A DNA stretch of 61,396 bases from a virus: IMG/VR virus record IMGVR_UViG_3300034121_001426, positions 1-61,396 of that record, one strand, 5' to 3'. Under the pieces are notes generated by a model that worked only from the letters and a program-made list of their open reading frames with translations, ran no database searches and was not told where the DNA came from. A program made the position numbers and the translations under genes. This document shows, piece after piece, positions 16,004 to 21,981 of the stretch. The first letter of the stretch is position 1; the number at the start of each line of letters is the position of its first letter.

Positions 16004-16942
16004 TTATGCAACCTTTTCCTTGGCTCTATATACTTTACCGCGCTTTTGTTGTTTGTAGATGTTCATGCTGAGATATTGCCACACAAAGGTGGCTGCTGCC
16101 AGTGCTGTGATCTGACTGTGATCATAGGCAGGAGCAACTTCCACCAGGTCCATGCCGCACCAGTTTAGATGTGGCAAATGGTCCAACACACTGCTCACAT
16201 ACAGGCTGCTGAGACCGCCAATTTCTGGTGTGCCAGTGCCTGGAGCAAAGCTGGGATCCAAACAGTCAATGTCAAAGCTGAGGTAGGTGGGCAACTGTTG
16301 ACCAGTGGCATGCAAAATCATGTCACTGATGGTGATGGGTGTATAGCCTGCTGCCTCTCTGGCTGTGATGGTGGTGCCACCCTGGTTTTTCAGCCAGTAT
16401 CTCACATCCTGCTGCGCAGGTGATCTAATACCAATACTCACACAATGATTGGCGTCCACCAACCCTTCTTCAATGGCATTTCTCAGCCATGTGCCGTGGC
16501 CATATTTCTCACCAAAGTGGTCCTCCCAGGTATCGCAGTGTGCATCAAAATGCACCATGGCCATGGGTCCCACCTGCTTGTGTAGGCTTCTCAAACAGGC
16601 CAGTGTGATGCTGTGATCTCCTCCCAGAGTGATCACATGCTTGTGCTGTTGCACAAACTGACTATGATGATTTTGTATGGCAGCAAGAGCCTGGTTGACA
16701 TTGCCACTCACAATACCCATGTCCCCAGCATCACCCACCATACCATCAAAGCTGGCTGGAAACCACTCATGTTCTCCATCACACAGCATGAGGCTGGCGT
16801 CACGAACAGCACCAGGCCCCATCCTGGACCCGCTTCTGAAGGTGGTGGCACCATCTGTGGGTGCCCCCACTATCACATAGTTTTGATCTTTGAATGGTTC
16901 TACCCCGCAAAATGTTCTGGGTAGCTGAAAAGGCATGTGCAT
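16004..16942 (-). CDS. speB: Ureohydrolase (agmatinase/arginase family)
   Basis: The 312-residue enzyme has all ureohydrolase metal-binding motifs: 'GGDHSITLACL', 'HFDAHCDTW', 'SFDIDCLDPSFAPGTGTPE' and 'MDLVEVAPAYD'. These bind the binuclear Mn cluster that hydrolyses agmatine, arginine or related guanidines to urea plus amine. Family length is normal and no key residue is missing. The ATG at 16942 follows AAGGAATAACC. The next gene upstream encodes a cREC protein. The exact substrate cannot be read from sequence; polyamine production for DNA packaging is one plausible role. Confidence 0.9.
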   Translation of the reverse strand: MHMPFQLPRTFCGVEPFKDQNYVIVGAPTDGATTFRSGSRMGPGAVRDASLMLCDGEHEWFPASFDGMVGDAGDMGIVSGNVNQALAAIQNHHSQFVQQHKHVITLGGDHSITLACLRSLHKQVGPMAMVHFDAHCDTWEDHFGEKYGHGTWLRNAIEEGLVDANHCVSIGIRSPAQQDVRYWLKNQGGTTITAREAAGYTPITISDMILHATGQQLPTYLSFDIDCLDPSFAPGTGTPEIGGLSSLYVSSVLDHLPHLNWCGMDLVEVAPAYDHSQITALAAATFVWQYLSMNIYKQQKRGKVYRAKEKVA

Positions 16943-16944
16943 GG

Positions 16945-17271
16945 TTATTCCTTCTTGCTGGCCATGTAGTTGTCCAAGAGACCCTGGATGTTGGCAGCAC
17001 CTGTGGGGTTGGCACTGTGAACATGAAACTGAAAATCATCAGGCATCAGGATGCCATCCAGATCCAGGTTCACCAGCCACTTGGCAAAATCCATGCCAGT
17101 GGGCTCTTGGTTGCCCAGGTCATGATCAAAGCTGATTATGTTGGGCCATCCCAGATCAGAGATCACATTCACAGCCTCTTGCATGCTGCGACACACAATC
17201 CAATCATCTGGATTGCCCATGTGAACCCCGCTGGGATCACGCACATCATCCAGGAACAGTTTGTAGCTCAT
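16945..17271 (-). CDS. Cyclic-phosphate-processing receiver (cREC) protein
   Basis: The 108-residue protein shows the cREC pattern: 'LFLDDVRDP' at the N-terminus, 'IISFDHDLGNQEPTGMDFAK' in the middle and 'FHVHSANPTGAANIQ' near the end. These single-domain receivers are proposed to act on cyclic phosphate ends or cyclic nucleotides in RNA-repair and conflict systems. It sits three bases upstream of the agmatinase gene, implying cotranscription. Family placement is strong; the role here is unknown. Confidence 0.75.
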   Translation of the reverse strand: MSYKLFLDDVRDPSGVHMGNPDDWIVCRSMQEAVNVISDLGWPNIISFDHDLGNQEPTGMDFAKWLVNLDLDGILMPDDFQFHVHSANPTGAANIQGLLDNYMASKKE

Positions 17272-17318
17272 GATTGATCTCCCATCATTCTTGTATGATA
17301 CATGCTATTGAGAGTATG

Positions 17319-17591
17319 TCAAACTCCCAATATGGCTCTCACAATGAACTCAAATGCTGCGCCCAAAAATGCTGCTGCTGGAATGGTGAGGAACCAGGCC
17401 ATGTCTTTTTGGTCTCGGAAATACCAGGTCTTGTAAAATCCAGCATTCTCCCAATTGGCCTTGGTACGTTCGGCCCGCCACGTCATGCCAAACCGTCTAT
17501 GCCATTTTTCACAGCACCAATCAAGGGGACGATCGAGATCGTCCCAGGTTTTTCCATGCAGGGTCACTTGCCAATTCATTTGGGTCATCAT
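17319..17591 (-). CDS. Small membrane protein, 90 aa
   Basis: The product has a charged, Trp-rich N-terminal half (DLDRPLDWCCEKWHRRFGMT) and one C-terminal hydrophobic segment ('MAWFLTIPAAAFLGAAFEFI'). GGAGTTT precedes two adjacent ATG codons. No family recognised. Confidence 0.6.
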   Translation of the reverse strand: MMTQMNWQVTLHGKTWDDLDRPLDWCCEKWHRRFGMTWRAERTKANWENAGFYKTWYFRDQKDMAWFLTIPAAAFLGAAFEFIVRAILGV

Positions 17592-17647
17592 AAACTCCGA
17601 GAAACTTAGCCTAAACAGCAGTGTAGCTTGGCATCAATCACATGCGT

Positions 17648-17816
17648 CTACCAACCGAGATCGTCGCCGAGAACAAGATATCGATCTTGGTGAATCTCAT
17701 AGCGTTTTCGTGGCTAGGATATCATACCATTGCCGCCAGGAACAGCCGCCCGATGCGTAAACAGTTGGATAGCCGAAATGATCGTCGACATTGACCGCGG
17801 ATGGTAGCATGGACAT
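17648..17816 (-). pseudogene. Possible broken small gene (frameshifted)
   Basis: From an ATG at 17816 one frame reads MSMLPSAVNVDDHFGYPTVY and on to 'WYDILATKTL', then stops. The frame shifted by one just before that stop reads 'RYEIHQDRYLVLGDDLGW' to a stop at 17648, which looks protein-like. The shift falls in an AAAA run. The rest of the 17592-17916 gap holds only the RE hairpin at 17861. A speculative call. Confidence 0.35.
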
Positions 17817-17860
17817 TGGTTGGTCTTTCTTGCAATTATTTGATCATGTTACGACAATTG

Positions 17861-17910
17861 GTGAACTACTGTTGGTCTAAAGACACAACAGGCTTCCGCG
17901 TGAAGGCTAA
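17861..17910 (-). repeat. TnpB-type right-end hairpin without adjacent tnpB
   Basis: On the minus strand, 'AGCCTTCACGCGGAAG' is followed by an imperfect CTGTTG...CAACAG hairpin and the terminal GTAGTTCAC. This matches the right end of the TnpB element at 58311-58340. It lies just after the stop of the WYVDG-repeat gene, with no tnpB attached. Confidence 0.6.
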
Positions 17911-17916
17911 AACATG

Positions 17917-18267
17917 TCATCCCCAGGTCAATTGGAAATAAACCTGTGTTTCTAGATCCCAGGGATACTTGATCTTTTGTGATTCCATCCAAGCAGCAAC
18001 AGCATCTGTCAAATCCACTCCGCGGACATACCACACCTGCGTGCCGTCCGCATATATCACGGCAGGCCCATCCAATCGATGGCGTTGGCCATCAACATAC
18101 CACTCCTGCCTGCCATCCGCACGTATCACAGCAGGTCCATCCGATCGATGTAATCGGCCAACTACATACCACTCCTGCCTGCCATTTGGTTGTATCACAG
18201 CAGGTCCATCCGATCGATGTAATCGGCCATCAACATACCACTCCTGCCTGCCATTTGGGTGTATCAC
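17917..18267 (-). CDS. WYVDG-repeat protein, probably 5'-truncated
   Basis: The protein is made of about four tandem ~23-residue units (pattern H-R-x-D-G-P-A-V-I, then D/N-G-x-Q-E-W-Y-V-D-G), followed by a unique C-terminus ending 'YFQLTWG'. Homologous copies lie at 57823 and 61191. The repeat pattern continues upstream for a few codons, up to the right end of the tnpB relic at 18303, where a stop appears. The gene therefore seems cut by that insertion, and the start at 18267 may not be native. Role unknown; such repeats are beta-rich and MORN-like. Confidence 0.6.
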   Translation of the reverse strand: MIHPNGRQEWYVDGRLHRSDGPAVIQPNGRQEWYVVGRLHRSDGPAVIRADGRQEWYVDGQRHRLDGPAVIYADGTQVWYVRGVDLTDAVAAWMESQKIKYPWDLETQVYFQLTWG

Positions 18268-18302
18268 AGCAGGTCCATCCGATCGATGGCTGAGTTTCTA
18301 TC

Positions 18303-18815
18303 ATGGCGCGAACTACCACGCCCTAAAGGGCTGTGGCTTCCTGCTTCATCGTAGTAGCTTGACATATCTACCATCATTTGGGATCGATGTATATATGAAC
18401 ATGTTGTTGATATCTAAATGATACCGGTGTAGTGTATTTGCGTTTGAACCGCGGAAAACAGCACTTGTTTTCTTGATATTCTTTGACTACACAATCCAAT
18501 TCTTTCAAGCTCTGTTGTAGCAACTGGCTGTGTGTGTCGTTTAACCAAGTGTGTTGTGTTTTGAGTGCTGTGAGTTGCTTGCACATGTCAAACTGCCACA
18601 CAAATGTTTATTAATTGATGTTTATCTTGAGAAAGTGATTATAGAGGAATCGCACTGACCTACCCACAGACGTCATCTGTTGTTCTTGACTTGCGGTAGG
18701 ATAGATGCGATATCTGTATCTCAATTTCATATCATAGCTATTTGTATAATCTATTCAACAGCCGCTATCCATCTAGGGCCTGAAGGCACCTGGCTTTCCG
18801 CGGCATAATTATAAT
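18303..18815 (-). mobile_element. Decayed TnpB-type insertion element
   Basis: Its left end is around 18760-18815 (minus strand: CCGCGGAAAGCC..., then AGATGGATAGCG, the same left-end motif as the element at 58289-59612). A ruined tnpB fragment lies inside. The right end is at 18303-18345 (GAAGCAGGAAGCC, a 9-bp hairpin at 18316-18336, then GTAGTTCG). Nearly the whole catalytic region of tnpB is deleted. Confidence 0.65.
18374..18730 (-). pseudogene. tnpB: tnpB remnant (N-terminal fragments only)
   Basis: From an ATG at 18730 the frame reads MKLRYRYRIYPTASQEQQMT and 'VRFLYNHFLKINI', then stops. A second frame continues 'WQFDMCKQLTALKTQHTWLN' to 'FPRFKRKYTTPVSFRYQQH' and ends at 18374. Both match the N-terminus of the TnpB at 58373-59528. 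All RuvC motifs and the zinc finger are missing, so it cannot encode a nuclease. Confidence 0.8.
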
Positions 18816-18853
18816 GGAGCATCGTGGTGGGGAGCTCGCGCTTGATCAACATG

Positions 18854-19042
18854 CTAGGGCGCTTTCGCTGTCGAGCGGCGAATAAGGAGGTCTGGTCGAT
18901 CGATCCCGGTGAGGTTCTTGATTAGCTGCTGGGCCTGGGCCACGGTGTTGGCACCAACGTAGTTGCCCTCATTCTCCAGTTTGTACCAGAGGATCTCCAA
19001 GCGTCGCTGGACCTCCTCGGCTGTAAGAAAGGATTCGCTCAC
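18854..19042 (-). CDS. Small hypothetical protein, 62 aa
   Basis: A GTG start at 19042 overlaps the stop of the upstream gene (GTGA), implying coupling. The sequence 'SFLTAEEVQRRLEILWYKLE' is strongly helical. Unknown function. Confidence 0.6.
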   Translation of the reverse strand: MSESFLTAEEVQRRLEILWYKLENEGNYVGANTVAQAQQLIKNLTGIDRPDLLIRRSTAKAP

Positions 19043-19347
19043 AGCTTGTATGCCGCCAGCAGCCGCTCACCCACGCCGCTGTCTTCGTTGGACAGGCTCT
19101 CGCGCGGCACGGTGAAAAACAGCTTGGCACGGCCGTCGTGCCGAACGAAGTCCGCGGCCTCGCGCTCGCTGAATGCCACACCCAGGGCGGAGAACGGTCC
19201 GTTGTCCATCCACACCAAGGGGATGCGGCCCTCGCCGATCACCTTCGCCCAGTTGTCACCGGTGATGTCCTCGGACACTACAGGGCGGGCGTTGGCCAGC
19301 AGCCATTCTTCTTTGCTTATCGTGGTCGGGTTAACGTAAAGTCCCAT
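19039..19347 (-). CDS. Hypothetical protein, 102 aa
   Basis: Starts at 19347 inside the end of the HD-domain gene, with AGGAGCAAGCGATC upstream. The protein is a small alpha/beta domain ('IGEGRIPLVWMDNGPFSALG', 'ERLLAAYKL'). It is the middle gene of a three-gene overlapping operon driven from 19716-19743. Family not recognised. Confidence 0.6.
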   Translation of the reverse strand: MGLYVNPTTISKEEWLLANARPVVSEDITGDNWAKVIGEGRIPLVWMDNGPFSALGVAFSEREAADFVRHDGRAKLFFTVPRESLSNEDSGVGERLLAAYKL

Positions 19348-19687
19348 GATCGCTTGCTCCTATCGCTGGTTCAGCATAGCACGATGTGGCCACCTGGCTA
19401 CCAAACTGGTCTCGGATTTCCTCGTCGCTTACACCATAATCTTCTCGCACATCATGCAAGAACACAGTGCTGATGGTTTCCTCAGGAAACTCAAGACTAG
19501 GAGCCAAGGTGCGCACAAAATGTGCAATACTGATCTGATGATCAAACTCGGGAGTAAACCCATCCTTGCGAACGCCAGTGTGATGGCTTTTGCCAAACTC
19601 CAGAGCTTCCAGTGCCTGGAACCATTGCCTGCCCTGCGGCCAATAGCGCAGGCTGATTTGTCGTTTTTCCCACTGTTGCAGCGGCAT
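19331..19687 (-). CDS. Truncated RelA/SpoT-type HD-domain protein
   Basis: The 118-residue product matches the first half of the (p)ppGpp hydrolase HD domain: 'HHTGVRKDGFTPEFDHQISI' (first metal His region) and 'STVFLHDVREDYGVSDEEIR' (the HDxxED signature), then 'DQFGSQVA'. Family members continue for another ~60 or more residues carrying further catalytic residues; here the protein stops after 18 unrelated residues overlapping the next gene. Other frames do not restore homology. It may be a minimal or inactive alarmone-binding domain. Confidence 0.65.
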   Translation of the reverse strand: MPLQQWEKRQISLRYWPQGRQWFQALEALEFGKSHHTGVRKDGFTPEFDHQISIAHFVRTLAPSLEFPEETISTVFLHDVREDYGVSDEEIRDQFGSQVATSCYAEPAIGASDHGTLR

Positions 19688-19715
19688 TGGTGGTTACTCC
19701 TGTTTCTACATCATC

Positions 19716-19743
19716 AGCATAGCATGGCTACTGGCATTGTCAA
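19716..19743 (-). promoter_or_regulatory. Sigma70-type promoter (TTGACA-16-TATGCT)
   Basis: TTGACA (19743-19738) and TATGCT (19721-19716) precede the HD-domain gene and overlap the end of the gene upstream. Confidence 0.6.
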
Positions 19744-20054
19744 TGGGTTTTTCGCCAAGTGTCCATGCGCCAGTGTTGAAATTCCATGGGGCTGTGCTTG
19801 GCCAGAATGTGGTAGGCAATCAGGGCATGAGGCTCACCACGCTGCCAGCTCTGATAAAAGGCTTGAACTGCCCTATCATCGCCAGCCAGTTGGGGAACCA
19901 CAACTCCCAGATCAGCAGTGACACCATCAGCATCATCCCAGCGTTGCACCTCAATGGCTGCATGGCAACCTGCATGGCCAGTCTCACTGAGACACCAGCC
20001 CTGCTCTGCTGCCATGATCTGGTAGCAGGGTAGCCAATCATCCAGGTCCCACAT
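19740..20054 (-). CDS. Hypothetical protein, 104 aa
   Basis: The ATG at 20054 lies two bases after the stop of the upstream gene, so coupled translation is likely. The acidic protein contains 'WDDADGVTADLGVVVPQLAG' and a Trp/His-rich end. No motif recognised. Confidence 0.6.
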   Translation of the reverse strand: MWDLDDWLPCYQIMAAEQGWCLSETGHAGCHAAIEVQRWDDADGVTADLGVVVPQLAGDDRAVQAFYQSWQRGEPHALIAYHILAKHSPMEFQHWRMDTWRKTH

Positions 20055-20056
20055 GT

Positions 20057-20224
20057 TCAGCGCACCAACCTGATGCGCAGGGGAGCAAAACCCAACAGCA
20101 TGCTATCGCGCATGGCCGTCAGCATCAGCTGCCAGTCAACTTCCACAGTCTGACAAAAAATCACAAAAAGAGCAAATCCGGCCACATATTCCAGAATGCG
20201 CTTGATAGTAGTGGACTTGGGCAT
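20057..20224 (-). CDS. Small membrane protein, 55 aa
   Basis: The start at 20224 (MPKSTTIKRILEYVAGFALF) has AAGGGTCACAAC upstream; earlier ATGs lack a ribosome site. One transmembrane segment spans about residues 10-28. It follows the promoter at 20274-20301. Confidence 0.55.
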   Translation of the reverse strand: MPKSTTIKRILEYVAGFALFVIFCQTVEVDWQLMLTAMRDSMLLGFAPLRIRLVR

Positions 20225-20273
20225 GTTGTGACCCTTCATGTTGCTAAACCTAGTTGATGTGTTCATATTCAGC

Positions 20274-20301
20274 ATTATAGCACAGGTGTATGAGGTGTCA
20301 A
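20274..20301 (-). promoter_or_regulatory. Consensus sigma70 promoter (TTGACA-16-TATAAT)
   Basis: Perfect TTGACA (20301-20296) and TATAAT (20279-20274) boxes face the gene at 20224. Confidence 0.8.
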
Positions 20302-20649
20302 CTACTTTTTGGGCAAAACCTTCACATGCACCCTGGCCAGTCCCTTGTGTTGGAAACCCAAACGCTGAGCCACAGCCTGACTAACATCCAGTCCTCGGCC
20401 GCGAACATAGGGGCCTCTGTCGTTAACACGAGCCAAGACTTTGCGTTTGCCATGGGTGATCAACACCCTGGTGCCCAGGGGCAATGTGCGATGCGCTACT
20501 GTGAGTTTGCGATGATGGAAGATCTCGCCGCTGGCGGTGGGTCTGCCATTCCAGGCAGCACCATACCAACTGCTGGTGACTGTGGCAGCAGAGGCATCAG
20601 GTATGGCAGCAATCCAAGCAGCAGTCACAAATGCACACAACTTGTTCAT
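20302..20649 (-). CDS. rlpA: RlpA-like exported protein (double-psi beta-barrel)
   Basis: The 115-residue protein has a Sec signal peptide (about residues 1-21, ending 'DASA') and the RlpA core: 'SSWYGAAWNGRPTASGE', 'HRTLPLGTRVLITHG' and 'RVNDRGPYVRGRGLDVSQ'. RlpA proteins are septal lytic transglycosylases acting on denuded glycan. Here the SPOR domain is absent. A phage-encoded exported form could remodel host peptidoglycan. It has its own promoter (20671-20698), and AAAGGAAAC precedes the ATG. Confidence 0.88.
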   Translation of the reverse strand: MNKLCAFVTAAWIAAIPDASAATVTSSWYGAAWNGRPTASGEIFHHRKLTVAHRTLPLGTRVLITHGKRKVLARVNDRGPYVRGRGLDVSQAVAQRLGFQHKGLARVHVKVLPKK

Positions 20650-20670
20650 GATTGTTTCCTTTGTAGACCG

Positions 20671-20698
20671 ACAATAGCATGAAATCTCCCATTGTCAA
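20671..20698 (-). promoter_or_regulatory. Sigma70-type promoter (TTGACA-16-TATTGT)
   Basis: TTGACA (20698-20693) and TATTGT (20676-20671) lie upstream of rlpA. Confidence 0.65.
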
Positions 20699-20747
20699 GT
20701 GTTATTTTTGCCTGGTTATCACAGTAGTTTTGTTGTATAGACTATTT

Positions 20748-20754
20748 TTAAATA
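20748..20754 (+). promoter_or_regulatory. Late promoter box placing +1 at the ATG
   Basis: TTAAATA ends five bases before the ATG at 20760. In T4 late promoters the box spans about -13 to -6, so transcription would start on the A of the start codon, giving a leaderless message. No Shine-Dalgarno site is visible. Confidence 0.5.
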
Positions 20755-20759
20755 TTTGC

Positions 20760-21041
20760 ATGATGGAATTTTTCAAATTTGTAGGCGATGTGGGCTTTCC
20801 CATCGCAGCCGCAGGTGGTGCTGGTTATTTTGTATTTCTAACTCTCAAATTCATTCTGGCAGGAGTCACCAGCAGCATCAAGGGATTGGGTGGCATAATC
20901 ATGGCCCTGGACAATCGTGTCAAGACAATGAATCATGACATTATCAGGTTGGATGTGCTCATGAGCCATACCCTAGGAGTCAAACCAGATGTCACCAGAA
21001 TTGCGCGTGCCAATGGCAAAGATGACGCACGCAGAGATTGA
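20760..21041 (+). CDS. Small membrane protein with N-terminal TM and helical tail, 93 aa
   Basis: The start 'MMEFFKFVGDVGFPIAAAGG' leads into one transmembrane segment (about 12-38) and a helical cytoplasmic tail ('ALDNRVKTMNHDIIRLDVLM'). The protein at 21619 has the same plan and a similar start (KYGFPIVAAGGMG), so they are likely paralogues. The arrangement resembles small holin-like or antiholin-like phage proteins, but no function is proven. It lacks a ribosome binding site, consistent with leaderless expression. Confidence 0.65.
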   Translation: MMEFFKFVGDVGFPIAAAGGAGYFVFLTLKFILAGVTSSIKGLGGIIMALDNRVKTMNHDIIRLDVLMSHTLGVKPDVTRIARANGKDDARRD

Positions 21042-21055
21042 GCAAGGAATAAATC

Positions 21056-21604
21056 ATGGGTAGTTTGGTGGAAACCATCTTGAAAATGTTTACCAAAAGC
21101 AGCAAAGCACCAGCCACTGGCAGCAGGTCAGAGCGTGAGGCTAGGATCAAGGATAAGGCTGGCTTGGTGATCAATTTGTTTGCACTGTTGCTGGCACTCA
21201 ATGCCTGGTATGGTGGCAAGCTCAGCAGTGTGATACTCAACAACACCATTGGTGCCAACAATCAGTGGAGTTGGTATCAGGCCAAAAATGTGCGTGGTGT
21301 GATTTATGAAACTGCTGCTGTGCAAACAACTGGTGCAGATCATGATAGACTGGCGGCAGAAGCCCAACGCATGAATGAAGAAAAGCGTGAAATTGCTGTG
21401 AAGGCCAGCAAACTGGAAACAGAAAGAGATGAGGCCAAACTGCGCAGTCCCTGGATTGGATATGCCAGCACTGCCTATCAATTGGCCATTGTGCTGTTGA
21501 GTGCAAGTATTCTGGCAGTGAGCATGCCCTTGTTCTGGGGCAGTTTTGCAGTGGCTGGAGCAGGACTGTTGCTGAGTTTGAATGGATTGTTTTTGTGGTT
21601 TTAA
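21056..21604 (+). CDS. DUF4337-like membrane protein
   Basis: The 182-residue protein has three hydrophobic segments (about 36-52, 135-153 and 158-178) and the family hallmark 'NQWSWYQAKNVRGVIYET' followed by a coiled coil ('ERDEAKLRSPW'), as in DUF4337 proteins. Function of the family is unknown. It is flanked on both sides by the paralogous small membrane proteins in one short plus-strand operon. Confidence 0.65.
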   Translation: MGSLVETILKMFTKSSKAPATGSRSEREARIKDKAGLVINLFALLLALNAWYGGKLSSVILNNTIGANNQWSWYQAKNVRGVIYETAAVQTTGADHDRLAAEAQRMNEEKREIAVKASKLETERDEAKLRSPWIGYASTAYQLAIVLLSASILAVSMPLFWGSFAVAGAGLLLSLNGLFLWF

Positions 21605-21618
21605 TAGGAACAGAGTAA

Positions 21619-21981
21619 ATGGATCAATTGGCAGAACTCATCAGCAAATATGGATTTCCCATTGTGGCTGCAGGTGGCATGGGATGGATGATTCACTATG
21701 TGTGGACCTGGGTCACCAAAGAAGTCAAGCCCGTGCTGAGTGAAGCCAACAGAGTATTGATTGCACTGATCGACAGGATCAGAATGTTGGACAATGATCT
21801 GATCAGACTGAGAGAGAAACTCACCATGGTTCAGGAACTCAAGCATGATCACAAGCAAGATGATCTACAAGAGGATTTGGCCAAGGTTGATGTGATTCCC
21901 ACCAAGATCAGCAAACCCCTGGATGGCAAAATGCCCAGTGCCAAGAGTTCAGCCAAAGTGGATGAAAGCAGCACCCCCTGA
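21619..21981 (+). CDS. Small membrane protein, paralogue of 20760 gene
   Basis: Begins MDQLAELISKYGFPIVAAGG with AGGAACAGAG upstream. One transmembrane segment (about 10-34) precedes a helix ('LIALIDRIRMLDNDLIRLRE') that aligns with the tail of the 20760 protein, then a Lys/Ser-rich C-terminus. It converges with the cyclase gene, whose stop codon abuts this stop at 21981/21982. Confidence 0.65.
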   Translation: MDQLAELISKYGFPIVAAGGMGWMIHYVWTWVTKEVKPVLSEANRVLIALIDRIRMLDNDLIRLREKLTMVQELKHDHKQDDLQEDLAKVDVIPTKISKPLDGKMPSAKSSAKVDESSTP

